Shown: positions 41,255-50,895, counted from the stretch's first letter. The stretch is DNA of 64,000 nt from Streptomyces sp. NBC_01267 (GCF_036241575.1 NZ_CP108455.1:6555001-6619000), one strand, 5' to 3'. A program made the numbers and translations. The notes: generated from the letters alone by a model not told the origin.

Positions 41255-41760
41255 TTGACCGGATGCGAGGCGGACGTGCTGCGCGCCGCCCCGCGCCTGC
41301 TCGTGGTGCACATCGATCACCTGGAGGTCGCGGTCGAGTTGGCGGCGAGCGCCCCCTCACTGGGCAGGATCATCGCCATGGGGCATCGCGCCGAAGTCAC
41401 CACCCACCAGGGGAAATTCGACTTCGCGCGCGACCGGCTCCTGGCGCGGGACCGGGGCGTGGCGCTGGACACGCTGGCGTCGGTCGTCGACCGGGGAAGG
41501 GTACTGCCGTCGCTCCCGCAGGTCCCCGACGGGTCTGCGGCCGACGCGCTCAGCGCACTGATCCACCTCGGACAGTACCGGCCTCCCCAAGGGCGCCATG
41601 TACACCGAGCGTCTGGTCAGGCAGTTCTGGGTCGACTTCGTACCCGGTCAAGGGGTTCGGCCCTCCACCGCGCTGAACTACCTGCCCCTGAGCTACATGA
41701 TGGGCAGGGGCATGCTGTTCGGCACGCTCGCTATGGGGTGCCTCGTGATGCGGTGGGCGG
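41255..41760 (+). pseudogene. Frameshifted fragment of a carboxylic-acid-reductase-like adenylation domain
   Basis: The first frame (41255-41563) gives ADVLRAAPRLLVVHIDHLEV through ADALSALI. Then a shift of two bases is needed to read TSDSTGLPKGAMYTERLV and LNYLPLSYMMGRGMLFGTLA, ending near 41760. Joined, this is the core of an AMP-binding domain in which LIYTSGSTGxPKGAMYTE and LNYxPxSHxMGR are typical of carboxylic acid reductases. Both ends of the domain and all thiolation/reductase parts are absent. The lost TA between 41563 and 41564 explains the shift. Its 3' end overlaps the monooxygenase gene on the other strand. Confidence 0.65.
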
Positions 41761-42957
41761 CGGCGGGTAGTCGTCGACAGTCATGGAGTTGTAGAGGCGT
41801 GCGCTCTTGGTGGTGAGGCGGAGGAGGGCGCGGCTGGGTCCTGCGGGCAGGGCGGAGATCAAGCGGGCGCCCTGGGCCAGTCCCCGCACGCCGAGGCGTG
41901 AGGTGGGGATCAGGGTTTTGGCCGCACCGAGTGCTGCCGCGCGGCTGCCGTGCACGTGTTCCGCCATCGCGTGCTCGTAGGCGGGGAAGGCGCGCTTGTG
42001 ATCGCCGCCTGCCCGCGCCAGTTCCCCGGCGAGGACGTAGGCTCCGACAACGGCCAGGCTGGTGCTGCCGCCGACCGCCGGACCTGGGCAATAGGCCGCA
42101 TCGCCGACGAGCGTCACCCTCCCCCGCGACCAGGTGTCCATGCGAACCTGGGTGATCGAGTCGAAGTAGAACGCCCGGGTGCGGCCGAGTTCCTCCAGCC
42201 AGCGGTCCACATCAGGGTGCATGCCGTCGAATGCACTGCGCAGCAGCTCCTTCTGCCGGGCCACGTCGTGGTGGTGGCAGTCGAGTTCGCGCTCGCTCCG
42301 GAACAGGAACAACACCCGCGCGTCCCCGAGGTGCCGGGCGCCGTAGATGCCGGCAGTGCGGCCGACGCCGACGTGGATGTGGAGCTCACCGTCGAGCCCG
42401 GAGACGTTCGGCAGGGTCAGCACTCCGAAGTAGGCCCCCGTGAAGGCACTGAAGCGGGACTCGTCGCCGAAACTGAGGCGACGCACATGGGAGTGCAGCC
42501 CGTCTGCGCCGACGACGAGGTCGAAACGGCGTGGCGTGGCGTTCTCGAACCGCACCTCGCCGTCGGGCGAGATCGCGGTGATCGAGTCGCCGAAGAGGTA
42601 CTCGACATCGTCGCGCGCGGCGCCGTAGTAGATCTCGCTCAGGTCGTCGCGCATGATCTCGACGTGCCGGTCGGAGGCGGCACCGAAGATCTTGGAGAGG
42701 TCCACCCGGACGGGACGCCGTGTGCTCTCCTGATGGATGGTCATCCGCTTGGTACCGGTGGCCCGCTCCTCGATGTGCGGGAGCACGCCCATCTTCTCCG
42801 AGATGTCCACAGCGGGTCGGAACAGGTCGACCGCGTGGCCGCCGGTCCTGCGCGGACCCGGCGCGCGCTCAACAACGGTGACGGAGAAGCCGTGCCTGGT
42901 GAGCCAGTACGCCAGCACCGGACCGGCGACGCCGGCGCCAGAGACAAGAATCCGCAT
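41731..42957 (-). CDS. FAD-dependent monooxygenase (PHBH/tetracycline-hydroxylase type)
   Basis: A 408-aa group A flavoprotein monooxygenase. The N-terminal Rossmann motif is VSGAGVAGPVLAYWLTRHG, the middle DG motif is VVGADGLHSHVRR and the second FAD motif is RVTLVGDAAYCPGPAVGGS. It would hydroxylate an aromatic or polyketide-like substrate with NAD(P)H and O2. AAGGAGGGG 4-12 nt upstream of the ATG fixes the start. Downstream of the hydrolase gene by 18 nt and opposite an AraC regulator, it forms a small catabolic or detoxifying operon. Confidence 0.87.
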   Translation of the reverse strand: MRILVSGAGVAGPVLAYWLTRHGFSVTVVERAPGPRRTGGHAVDLFRPAVDISEKMGVLPHIEERATGTKRMTIHQESTRRPVRVDLSKIFGAASDRHVEIMRDDLSEIYYGAARDDVEYLFGDSITAISPDGEVRFENATPRRFDLVVGADGLHSHVRRLSFGDESRFSAFTGAYFGVLTLPNVSGLDGELHIHVGVGRTAGIYGARHLGDARVLFLFRSERELDCHHHDVARQKELLRSAFDGMHPDVDRWLEELGRTRAFYFDSITQVRMDTWSRGRVTLVGDAAYCPGPAVGGSTSLAVVGAYVLAGELARAGGDHKRAFPAYEHAMAEHVHGSRAAALGAAKTLIPTSRLGVRGLAQGARLISALPAGPSRALLRLTTKSARLYNSMTVDDYPPPPTASRGTP

Positions 42958-42975
42958 GGCACCCCTCCTTGTCAT

Positions 42976-43833
42976 TCAGTCCACCCGTGCGGAGTGGGTC
43001 GTGGTGAAAGCCAGCAGGAAAGTAGCGGTACTGGAGGGATCCTCACGTATGGGGGAGTGTCCGAGACCGGGCAGCAACTCGACGTTCGCGCCCGGAACGG
43101 TGCGGTAGTCAGCGGCGGATGAGGATCGCCACCTGCGGTCGTCCTCGCCGAAGATCACCAGTAGCGGCTTGCCGAGGGGCGCCAGCCGGTCCGGGAGCGA
43201 TTGCTGCTCCAGGTAGTCACGGGTGGCCTGCATCGTCGCGGTGAGCGTGTGGTGGGTCATACAGCGCACTTCGTCCAGGAGCTCTGGTGGGATCTGGTAG
43301 CCCGCTCGACTGAACCCGGTGCTCGCGAACTGGCGGATCTGCTCGTCGGTCGGAGGCCACTGCGAGGGTCCGATGGTGACGGACTGCGGTGCGATGAAGG
43401 CGCCCAGACCGGGGCCTGTGTTGATGAGCGTGAGCGCGCTCACCAGGTCGGGTCGCTGTTCGGCGAGGGCGGTGGCGACCACGCCGCCGCTGGAGTGGCC
43501 GATGACCACGGCGTGTTCGACGCGGAGCCGGTCCAGGGCCATGCCGGCCCGGCGTGCCTGGTCCGGGAGCGCATAGCTGCGGTCGGCCGGTTTGGCAGAC
43601 CGGCCGTGCCCGAGCAGGTCGATGCGGATGACTCGGTGAGATGGGGTCAGCAACGGAACCAGTGGGTCCCACGAGCGGGTCGAGGACGCGGACCCGTGGA
43701 TGAGCAGGAGCGCGGGGGCGTCACGAGGGCCGTCCTGGCACACGTGGATGTCGTCGCCGTCCAGCGTCAGGATCGAACTCCCGGTGGTCCCCGTGTAGTT
43801 GCCCATGTGCGGGCTGCCGTCAGAATCAGTCAT
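42976..43833 (-). CDS. Alpha/beta-fold hydrolase
   Basis: A 285-aa hydrolase with the complete set of motifs: LLLIHGSASSTRSWDPLV (oxyanion), the nucleophile elbow GHSSGGVVA, an acid in VIFGEDDRRW and the catalytic His in GLGHSPIRED. The domain resembles C-C bond hydrolases and haloalkane-type esterases. The start at 43833 is tentative (an in-frame ATG lies at 43806 and one at 43860). First gene of the two-gene operon with the FAD monooxygenase, typical of aromatic degradation pathways. Confidence 0.83.
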   Translation of the reverse strand: MTDSDGSPHMGNYTGTTGSSILTLDGDDIHVCQDGPRDAPALLLIHGSASSTRSWDPLVPLLTPSHRVIRIDLLGHGRSAKPADRSYALPDQARRAGMALDRLRVEHAVVIGHSSGGVVATALAEQRPDLVSALTLINTGPGLGAFIAPQSVTIGPSQWPPTDEQIRQFASTGFSRAGYQIPPELLDEVRCMTHHTLTATMQATRDYLEQQSLPDRLAPLGKPLLVIFGEDDRRWRSSSAADYRTVPGANVELLPGLGHSPIREDPSSTATFLLAFTTTHSARVD

Positions 43834-43910
43834 GAGTTCACTGTCGCCGCTGGTACCCACCGGCGGATTGGATAAATGTTCCCGTCGGTCGGCTCACGTA
43901 GCATGGGACT

Positions 43911-44753
43911 GTGCGGACCTTCATGCACGGTGCGGCTGTGTGGGATGTCGCATGCCCGCAGCGTCCCAGCAGAGTGGACGGTCTCACCATGGCCGGGTTC
44001 CGTGTCCATGACCTGGACGCGCTCCGGATGGTCCCGCACCCGGCCGTGACGCTGCTCCTGGAGTTCGGCGCAGGCTCGCCCGTTCTCGACTGTGCTGTCG
44101 GGCAGCAGCAGCGGGGAAGCATCGTCGCCGGGCCCGGGTTCGGGTCCGGAGGCACGGTCCGGGCATGGGGCGAGAACGTCGAGTGCGTGCAGGTGCGCCT
44201 GTCGCCGGTGATCGCACGCGCGGTTCTGGATGTTGCCCCCGCCGACCTCGACGGCGCCGTCGTGTCCCTGGACGATCTGTGGGGCCGGGAGGCGCCCCGG
44301 ATCCGCGAGCAACTGGCCAATGTGTCGTCGTGGCAGGATCGCTTCGCCTTTACGGATGTGCTGCTCGCCCGCCGGTACGAGGCGGGGCCGCCGGTAGACG
44401 CGGAGGTGGCTTGGGCCTGGCACCGGATCATCGGTAGCCGTGGCCTGGTGAGAGTCGACGAACTCGCGGCCGAGGTCGGATGGAGCCGTAAACGACTGTG
44501 GTCCCGGTTCCGGTCGCAGCTCGGCCTGCCACCCAAGCAAGCTGTGAAGTTGGTCCGGTTCGACCATGCTGCCCACCGTCTGGTCTCGGGTGAACACGCG
44601 GCCCAAGTCGCGGCTGACACCGGCTACGCCGATCAGTCCCACCTGCATCGTGACGTCATGGGTTTCACCGGGGTAACTCCCGGAACCGTGGCCGACGAGC
44701 GGTTTCTCGCCGTTGACGACATCGCATGGCCCAGCAGTGGAACACCCAGATGA
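43911..44753 (+). CDS. AraC-family transcriptional regulator
   Basis: A 280-aa regulator whose C-terminal third is an AraC double helix-turn-helix (VDELAAEVGWSRKRLWSRFR, AAQVAADTGYADQSHLHRDV, FTGVTPGT). The N-terminal part is a cupin-like or DUF6597-like domain (TLLLEFGAG). The GTG start is weakly supported by GGGACT upstream. It is divergent from the hydrolase/monooxygenase operon across a 77-nt gap and is its likely activator. Confidence 0.82.
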   Translation: MRTFMHGAAVWDVACPQRPSRVDGLTMAGFRVHDLDALRMVPHPAVTLLLEFGAGSPVLDCAVGQQQRGSIVAGPGFGSGGTVRAWGENVECVQVRLSPVIARAVLDVAPADLDGAVVSLDDLWGREAPRIREQLANVSSWQDRFAFTDVLLARRYEAGPPVDAEVAWAWHRIIGSRGLVRVDELAAEVGWSRKRLWSRFRSQLGLPPKQAVKLVRFDHAAHRLVSGEHAAQVAADTGYADQSHLHRDVMGFTGVTPGTVADERFLAVDDIAWPSSGTPR

Positions 44754-44770
44754 GGCGACCCCGGTACCGC

Positions 44771-44797
44771 CCGTCCCGGGAGCAATTCCCGAGACGG
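44771..44797. terminator. Hairpin between convergent AraC and GH38 genes
   Basis: CCGTC-C-CGGGA (44771-44781) pairs with TCCCG-A-GACGG (44787-44797) with one internal mismatch and a 5-nt loop. It sits in the 62-nt gap between two convergent genes. Confidence 0.5.
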
Positions 44798-44815
44798 ACG
44801 GACGGGCTGCGACGG

Positions 44816-47800
44816 TCAGGCCGGCCGGATGCGCAGCGTCAGGATCTGGAAGGGGCGCAGACTCACCGCGAGCTCCTCGGAGTCTCCGTCCGCATCTGCC
44901 TCCGTGCCTCCCGCCGCGTCCTGGAGCGGTTGCTCCAGCAGGTCGGTGACCTGGACGCGGGCCACGGGGAAGCCGAGACGGAGCGTGGTGTCGGCGCGGC
45001 CACCGGCCGACTCGTACAGCCGCACCACGACGTCCCCGCTGCGGTCCTCGGCGAGCTTCACCGACTCGACCGTCACGGCCGGGTGGCCGGTGGAGACCAG
45101 CGGTGCCAGTTCCGGGGCGTCGGCCGTCCGCAGCGGCAGGTTGAGCGCGAGCCCCTCCCGGACCGCGTCCGTCACCCCCGCGCCGGGCAGCAGTGCGTAG
45201 CTGAACCGATGCGTGCCGAGGTCCGTCCCGGGGTCGGGACTGTGCGGGGCGCGCAGGAGGGTCAGCCGTACGGTGGTGCCCAGGCCGTGCTCGTGCGCCG
45301 CACGCGTCACATCGTGGCCGTACGTCGAGTCGTTGAGCACCGCGACCCCGTACCCCGGCTCGGCGACCCGCAGCCAGCGGTGCGCGCAGATCTCGAAACG
45401 GGCCGCGTCCCAGCTGGTGTTGGTGTGCGTGGCGCGGTGCACATGCCCGAACTGGATCTCGGCCGTGGACCGTTCGGCGTGTACGTCGAGGGGGAACGCC
45501 GCCTTCAGGACCTTCTCCGACTCCTGCCAGTCGACCTCCGTGACGACATCGAGGCGCGGGCTCGCCGCGTCGAGCCGCAGCTCCTGGGTGATACGGGACT
45601 TCCCGAAGGTCCGTACGACGCGCACCGCGGCCCGCAGTGGTCCCTGCCCGAGCAGTTCCACCGAGTCGGCCGCCGTGAGATCGGTGTGGCTACGCCGGTA
45701 GTGCCGGTCGATGTCCCAGGCGTCCCACTGGTTGGGGTGGTCGGGGTGCAGCTGGAGCAGGTTGCCCCGGCTGCCCGGGGCGAGCACCTCGCGGTCCGCC
45801 ACCAGGTCCCGTACCGAGGTGAGCAGCCCGTCGCTGTCGACGGTGACCCGCAGCAGCCCGTTGTCGAGCACCGTGTCCGGCCCGACCCGGGTCGCCTGCA
45901 CGGTAGTTGCGTCTCCCGCCGCGCCGCCGGAGAGCGAGTCGGAGCCCGCCGCTGTCGTGGCGGCCCGGACCGAGGCCGAGACCGGGGCGGACGCCAGTGG
46001 CGGTACGTCGACGAAGCCGAGGCCCCCGTCCGCCGTCCCGATCACCTCGCGGCGCGCGTACGGTGAGGCGTTGAGCGCCGTCGCCCGGCCGGGCCCGCCA
46101 CTCAACGGCCGCACGTCCGGGCCGAGTTCGAGCGCCGCCACTGCTGCGGCGATGATGCCCTCCAGCTCCTCCCGTACCCGCGCATAGGTCTCCCGCGCCT
46201 CCCGGTGCACCCAGGCGATGGACGAACCCGGCAGGATGTCGTGGAACTGGTGCAGCAGTACCGTCTTCCAGATCCGGTCCAGATCGTCGTACGGATAGGC
46301 GTAGCGCGGCGACCTGAGCGCGGCCGTCGTGGCCCACAACTCGGCCTCGCGCAGCAGGTGTTCACTGCGCCGGTTGCCCTGCTTCGTCTTCGCCTGCGTG
46401 GTGTACGTGGCCCGGTGCAGCTCCAGGTAGAGCTCGCCCGACCAGACGGGCGCCTGGGGCCCGTACTCCTCCTCGGCCGCCGCGAAGAACACCGACGGCC
46501 TCTCGATCTCCACCCGTGGCGAGCCCTCCAGATCACTGAGCCTGCGCGCCTTCTCCAGCATTTCCCGGGTCGGACCGCCCCCGCCGTCACCCCAGCCGAA
46601 CGGCACCAGGGAGCGGGTGGCCCGGCCCTTCTCCGCGAAGTTCCGTTCCGCGTGGGCGAGTTCCGCGCCGTGCAGCTGCGAGTTGTAGGTGTCGACCGGC
46701 GGGAAGTGGGTGAAGACGCGGGTCCCGTCGATGCCCTCCCACCAGAAGGAGTGGTGGGGCATCTTGTTCGCCTGGTTCCAGGACAGCTTCTGGGTGAGAA
46801 ACCACTTGATCCCCGCGAGCTTCGCCAGCTGCGGGAAGGCCGCCGTGTAGCCGAAGGAGTCGGGCAGCCAGATCTCCTCGGTGTCCACGCCGAACTCCTC
46901 GGCGAAGAGGCGCCTGCCGTGCACGATCTGCCGGGCCAGCGCCTCGCCGCCCGGCATGTTGGCGTCCGACTCGACCCACATCGAGCCCACCGGCGACCAG
47001 TTGCCGTCCTGCACGGCCTTCTTGATCCGCTCCCAGATGTGCGGCTGGTGCTCCTTCACCCAGGCGTACTGCTGGGCCTGCGAGCAGGCGAAGACCAGCT
47101 CCGGGTAGTCGGCCGCCAGCGCGGTCACATTGGCGAAGGTGCGGGACGCCTTCCGTACCGTCTCGCGCAGTGGCCACAGCCAGGCCGAGTCGATATGGGC
47201 GTGGCCGGTGGCCGAGACGCGGTGGGCGCCCGATTCGGCGGGCCGGGACAGCGCGTCCGCGAGCGCTTCGCGCGCCGCGACCGCGGTCCCCGCCACATCG
47301 TGCAGATCCAGCGCGTCGAGCATGTCCTCCAGGGAACGCAGGATCTCGTGGTGCCTGGACCGGTCGGCGGGCAGCTCCCGCATCAGCTCGGAGAGCACCT
47401 CGATGTCCAGGACCAGATGCCAGACGTTCTCGTCCAGCACGGCCAGATCCGCGGAGGCGAAGCGGTAGACGGGGTCGTCGCCCGCGGTCAGTACGTCGCC
47501 CAGCGGTGTCGGCTCGAATCCGTGCAGCACCGCCGGATTGGCCGCCGCCTCCAGCAGCAGGCGCACCTGCTCACCACCGGCGGCGGGCGCGGCCACGGGT
47601 ACATGCCGGTTGCGCGGATGGATGCCCTTGACGGGGACCCCGTCGGTGTCGTGGACCATGCCCTCGGCCTGGAAGCCGGGCCCGTCACCGGTGAACCCCG
47701 GGTCGATCACGGCCTCGACCCGACGGCCCGCCCAGTTCTCGGGGACGGTGCCCTCCAGTCGGAACCAGCTCGTGGACCAGGGGCTTCCCCATGGAGTACC

Positions 47801-47974
47801 GGTCGTGAACGGCTCGTACGTCGCCCGCAGCGCCTCCGCCACGGGCACCGGTTCGCCCGGGACATGCCAGACAGAAAGGGCGAGGGGCGCCCGGTCCGCG
47901 TACTGCGCGGGCCGGATGAACTGGTGCAGGGCCCGCTCCAGGCGGCCCTCCACCAGCGATCGGTCGTCGTGCAT
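44816..47974 (-). CDS. Alpha-mannosidase, GH38
   Basis: A 1052-aa class II alpha-mannosidase. The zinc ligands H258-x-H260-x-D262 lie in ATGHAHIDSAWLWPLRET, and the nucleophile Asp372 is in WLPDSFGYTAAFPQ. A C-terminal beta-rich domain (about 640 onward, TVLDNGLLRVTVDSDG) completes the family architecture. There is no signal peptide, so it acts in the cytoplasm on imported mannosides. GAGGAG 6-11 nt upstream of the ATG marks the start. It stands alone, and no mannoside transporter is nearby. Confidence 0.9.
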   Translation of the reverse strand: MHDDRSLVEGRLERALHQFIRPAQYADRAPLALSVWHVPGEPVPVAEALRATYEPFTTGTPWGSPWSTSWFRLEGTVPENWAGRRVEAVIDPGFTGDGPGFQAEGMVHDTDGVPVKGIHPRNRHVPVAAPAAGGEQVRLLLEAAANPAVLHGFEPTPLGDVLTAGDDPVYRFASADLAVLDENVWHLVLDIEVLSELMRELPADRSRHHEILRSLEDMLDALDLHDVAGTAVAAREALADALSRPAESGAHRVSATGHAHIDSAWLWPLRETVRKASRTFANVTALAADYPELVFACSQAQQYAWVKEHQPHIWERIKKAVQDGNWSPVGSMWVESDANMPGGEALARQIVHGRRLFAEEFGVDTEEIWLPDSFGYTAAFPQLAKLAGIKWFLTQKLSWNQANKMPHHSFWWEGIDGTRVFTHFPPVDTYNSQLHGAELAHAERNFAEKGRATRSLVPFGWGDGGGGPTREMLEKARRLSDLEGSPRVEIERPSVFFAAAEEEYGPQAPVWSGELYLELHRATYTTQAKTKQGNRRSEHLLREAELWATTAALRSPRYAYPYDDLDRIWKTVLLHQFHDILPGSSIAWVHREARETYARVREELEGIIAAAVAALELGPDVRPLSGGPGRATALNASPYARREVIGTADGGLGFVDVPPLASAPVSASVRAATTAAGSDSLSGGAAGDATTVQATRVGPDTVLDNGLLRVTVDSDGLLTSVRDLVADREVLAPGSRGNLLQLHPDHPNQWDAWDIDRHYRRSHTDLTAADSVELLGQGPLRAAVRVVRTFGKSRITQELRLDAASPRLDVVTEVDWQESEKVLKAAFPLDVHAERSTAEIQFGHVHRATHTNTSWDAARFEICAHRWLRVAEPGYGVAVLNDSTYGHDVTRAAHEHGLGTTVRLTLLRAPHSPDPGTDLGTHRFSYALLPGAGVTDAVREGLALNLPLRTADAPELAPLVSTGHPAVTVESVKLAEDRSGDVVVRLYESAGGRADTTLRLGFPVARVQVTDLLEQPLQDAAGGTEADADGDSEELAVSLRPFQILTLRIRPA

Positions 47975-48151
47975 CGCTGCTCCTCAAGGATCGGCTCGGC
48001 GTGACGTTCTCCGCTTCACTTCCCCGGCCGGGCGCGCGGCACCCACCTGTGGTTCTCCGGGCCCCGAAGGCGTGAGCGACCACCTGCCGGGCATGCATTC
48101 CGGTGAAGCTGTTCGAGCACGAGCGAGTACGGCGATGCGTGGGCGGGGGAT

Positions 48152-48706
48152 ATGACGGTGTGTCAGAGCGGGGTGGACACCGTGCCGGGCCGGTGCGGCC
48201 AGGATTTCGGTGCGGACGGTGAGGACATCAGGGGGAGCCGACGGCTGCAGCACAGACTCGCGCACGGGGATCTGGCGGCGGTCCGGGAGGTCCGGCGCGG
48301 CCTCCGGGAACTGCTCCGGCAGTGCGGGAGTTCCGATGCCGCAGGGGCCGTCGGCGCTTCGGGAGCCATCGGCGTGCCTGATCCCGCCGCTGTCGCAGAT
48401 CTTGCCGATGTCGCGGAGTTGCTCACGAGCGAGCTGGTGACCAACGCACTGATCCACACCGACCGCGGAGCGGTGGTCACGGCGGGCATCGGCCCGTCCG
48501 GACTCCGGGTGGAAGTACGGGACTTCGCGGCCGGGCGGCCCGAGCGGCGCGCCAGGGCCACCTCTGCGGGCACGCACGGCAGGGGACTGGTCCTGGTGGA
48601 ATCCCTGGCCGACGCCTGGGGCGTACGGACCCACGGGCTGGGGAAGGTGGTCTGGTTCGAACTGGGCCCTGTGCCGGGGGCCGCTCCGGGCGGCGGTCAG
48701 CTGTGA
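48152..48706 (+). CDS. RsbW/SpoIIAB-like ATP-binding regulator
   Basis: A 184-aa protein with a C-terminal HATPase_c domain: N box ELLTSELVTNALIHT, G1 box VEVRDFAA and G2 box THGRGLVLVESLADAWG. Such single-domain kinases bind anti-anti-sigma factors or act on other partners and number in the dozens per Streptomyces genome. The first 40 residues are unrelated and may carry an interaction site. GGGGGA just before the ATG is a close ribosome site. No anti-sigma antagonist is adjacent. Confidence 0.85.
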   Translation: MTVCQSGVDTVPGRCGQDFGADGEDIRGSRRLQHRLAHGDLAAVREVRRGLRELLRQCGSSDAAGAVGASGAIGVPDPAAVADLADVAELLTSELVTNALIHTDRGAVVTAGIGPSGLRVEVRDFAAGRPERRARATSAGTHGRGLVLVESLADAWGVRTHGLGKVVWFELGPVPGAAPGGGQL

Positions 48707-48732
48707 GGTGCCGCCTGACCGCCGCCGGTACA

Positions 48733-48779
48733 GCCGAGAGCTGAGCGCCGTGAACCGAGAGCTGTGAACCGAGTGCTGT
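48733..48779. repeat. Short tandem repeat of GAACCGAGAGCTGT
   Basis: Two adjacent 14-bp copies (48752-48765, 48766-48779; one mismatch) preceded by a degenerate copy at 48733-48746, in the 109-nt gap between convergent RsbW-like and DUF2637 genes. Confidence 0.6.
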
Positions 48780-48815
48780 GCCGTGAGCCCGGATAGGGCC
48801 CACGGCACGTCGCGC

Positions 48816-49877
48816 TCAGCCGAATTGCTGTTCCAGATCCTTCAGCTTCTGCTCCAGGGAGTCGAGTCGCGGAAGGGTCTGGGTGTCGTCCTCGGCGGTG
48901 AGGTCGACCGGCGCGGGCTCCGCGCCTTTCGCGGCCTCAGGGCCGGTCACCGCCTGCAGGGAGGGCCTGGGTCGTAAGGGCAGCTGTCCCGGCTCGGGTA
49001 TGGCGGGCTCCGCGACGGCCTTCGCGGCGGTCACAGCCGGAGCCGTGCCCGCCACCTCCACCTGACGGCCGCCGCGACCGCGTCCGAAGGAACGGTGCTG
49101 CCGGTTGATGGCCTTGAGATGGGCCCGCTCCAGCTTCTCGTGGTCCCGCCTGCGGAGCCGGTCCTCCTCCTTCCGGCGCCGGTCGTCGCGTACCTCGTCG
49201 ACCGCCTCGTCCAGCGTCCGCACCCCCTCCAGGAGCATCAGCGACCAGGCGCCGAAGGTCTCCCTGGGGGCGCGGAGCCACCGTACGATCCGGATCTGCG
49301 GCAGCGGACGGGGCACCAGCCCCTGCTCGCGCAGCGCGGCCACCCGCGTCTGCTTCAGCGCGCGGTCGAAGAGCACCGCAGCCGAGAGCGACATCCCCGC
49401 GAAGAACTGCGGAGCGCCCGCGTGGTCCAGCCCGCGCGGTGCGTGGACCCAGTTGAACCAGGCCGCCGCACCCGCGAAGGTCCACACCAGCAGCCGGGAG
49501 CCGAGCGCCGCGTCGCCGTGGCTGGCCTCGCGTACGGCGAGGACCGAACAGAACATGGCGGCGCCGTCCAGGCCGAACGGGACGAGGTACTCCCAGCCCC
49601 CTGTGAGGTCGAGATTCTGCCGGCCGAAGCCGACCAGGCCGTGGAAGGAGAGCGCGGCGGCGACCGCCGCGCAGCAGAACAGCAGCAGGTAGGAGGCGAT
49701 CCCGTAGACCGCTTCCTTGTGCCGTCTGCGTTCTTCGCTGCGTTCCCAGGTGTCGTCGGTCGTGGCCTTGTCCGCGGCGCGCTTGCCGCGCGCGAGCACC
49801 GCCACCGCGACCAGGACCCCCGCGATCATCACGCCACCGGGAAGCAGCCAGTCCAGAGATATGTCGGTCAGTCGCAT
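48816..49877 (-). CDS. DUF2637 (Spd-like) membrane protein
   Basis: A 353-aa protein. After an N-terminal helix and a charged stretch come three to four membrane helices with the DUF2637 core, YLLLFCCAAVAAALSFHGLV, and PFGLDGAAMFCSVLAVREAS. The C-terminal part is charged and coiled-coil-like, and ends with a leucine/glutamine zipper (LDSLEQKLKDLEQQFG). DUF2637 was first noticed in the plasmid spread protein SpdB of Streptomyces. Here it lies on the chromosome with no plasmid genes nearby. The last residues suggest dimerisation. Confidence 0.82.
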   Translation of the reverse strand: MRLTDISLDWLLPGGVMIAGVLVAVAVLARGKRAADKATTDDTWERSEERRRHKEAVYGIASYLLLFCCAAVAAALSFHGLVGFGRQNLDLTGGWEYLVPFGLDGAAMFCSVLAVREASHGDAALGSRLLVWTFAGAAAWFNWVHAPRGLDHAGAPQFFAGMSLSAAVLFDRALKQTRVAALREQGLVPRPLPQIRIVRWLRAPRETFGAWSLMLLEGVRTLDEAVDEVRDDRRRKEEDRLRRRDHEKLERAHLKAINRQHRSFGRGRGGRQVEVAGTAPAVTAAKAVAEPAIPEPGQLPLRPRPSLQAVTGPEAAKGAEPAPVDLTAEDDTQTLPRLDSLEQKLKDLEQQFG

Positions 49878-50043
49878 GCGGTGTCCCTTGCATCGCGTCA
49901 GTGCCTTGCGGGCGCAATGGTTGCTCAGATCCCGGGGCCCTCAGGGCGTTTCGGGACAAGAGCACGCCAACGGAGGGCGGGGAACACCGGATAGGGGTGA
50001 TCTGGTCGAACTGCCTTGCGTGCGCGTCCTGTTGCGTGCGAAT

Positions 50044-50895
50044 TCAGTCAGCCGAACGGGCGGTGTCAGAGCTGAGCCTCGCGACTCGGTCCGCATCGCA
50101 CGTCCGGGGACAGGTGACGCAGGTGTCCTCGGGGCGCAGGGTGTAGAAGAGGCAGCAGCTCGCCCGGTCCCGGGTCGGCAGTGGCCGGCCCTGCGGTCCG
50201 GTCAGCTCGCGGAAGCCCGCCGCACCGACGTACGGGGCGGTCGCGCCCGGCAACAGCCGCTCCAGCTCCGTCACCCCGCGCTGCTCCTCGCCGAGCAGAT
50301 GCGCGATGTACCAGAGCCCCTCGACGATCTCGTCGGTCGCCATGCCCCACAGTGCACGCCTGCCGCGCCGCATCCGCGGCCCGAAACCGTCGAGCACCGG
50401 ATCCAGGTGCTCGGCGACGGCCGCCCGCACCTCGGCGCGCAGCGCGTCCTCATCGGCCACCGCCCTGGCGCCCGGCAGCGCCGCCGCCGGGTCGTCGGGA
50501 AGGCAGGCGAATTCACCGGTCCGGACGGTCATCCGGCCCAGCGTGCGCTGGAAGGCGACGGAACCGACCGGGAGCCGGGGCACCCTGCGGTGCAGGAACC
50601 AGGGGACCGTGATCAGCAGACAGGCGGGCCAGGCGTAGCGGTGGAAGCCGAAGCCGGCGATGACATCGGGCCGGGCCGACTGCCCGTAGTCCCGCTGGAC
50701 CTGCGCCCGGTCCCAGTCGAGGAAGGCGTCGAGCGCCGGACCACCGGCCGCGAGCGCGGTGGCGGTCACCCAGCCACCGGTGACCGGCGGCTGCTCGGCG
50801 CCCGTCAGTTCGGTGACGGACAGGCCGGGGAAGACCTCGGCCAGTCGCTCGTAGGCGGCCGAGACCGGGCTGCGCAGCATGGTGGGGAGAGTCAT
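50044..50895 (-). CDS. FhuF-like (2Fe-2S) ferric-siderophore reductase
   Basis: A 283-aa cytoplasmic protein of the FhuF family. The C-terminal iron-sulfur motif is CC-x10-C-x2-C, reading SCCLFYTLRPEDTCVTCPR. The body has the expected FhuF-like residues (FGFHRYAWPACLL). It removes iron from imported siderophore complexes by reduction. A 15-bp iron-box palindrome lies 30-44 nt upstream of the ATG, so it is expected to be repressed by DmdR1 in iron-rich conditions. Divergent from a GntR-family gene. Confidence 0.86.
   Translation of the reverse strand: MTLPTMLRSPVSAAYERLAEVFPGLSVTELTGAEQPPVTGGWVTATALAAGGPALDAFLDWDRAQVQRDYGQSARPDVIAGFGFHRYAWPACLLITVPWFLHRRVPRLPVGSVAFQRTLGRMTVRTGEFACLPDDPAAALPGARAVADEDALRAEVRAAVAEHLDPVLDGFGPRMRRGRRALWGMATDEIVEGLWYIAHLLGEEQRGVTELERLLPGATAPYVGAAGFRELTGPQGRPLPTRDRASCCLFYTLRPEDTCVTCPRTCDADRVARLSSDTARSAD

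Noticed and set aside
46205..48004. 599-aa + strand ORF opposite the alpha-mannosidase
   Set aside because: Antisense shadow; the mannosidase has intact zinc and nucleophile motifs.
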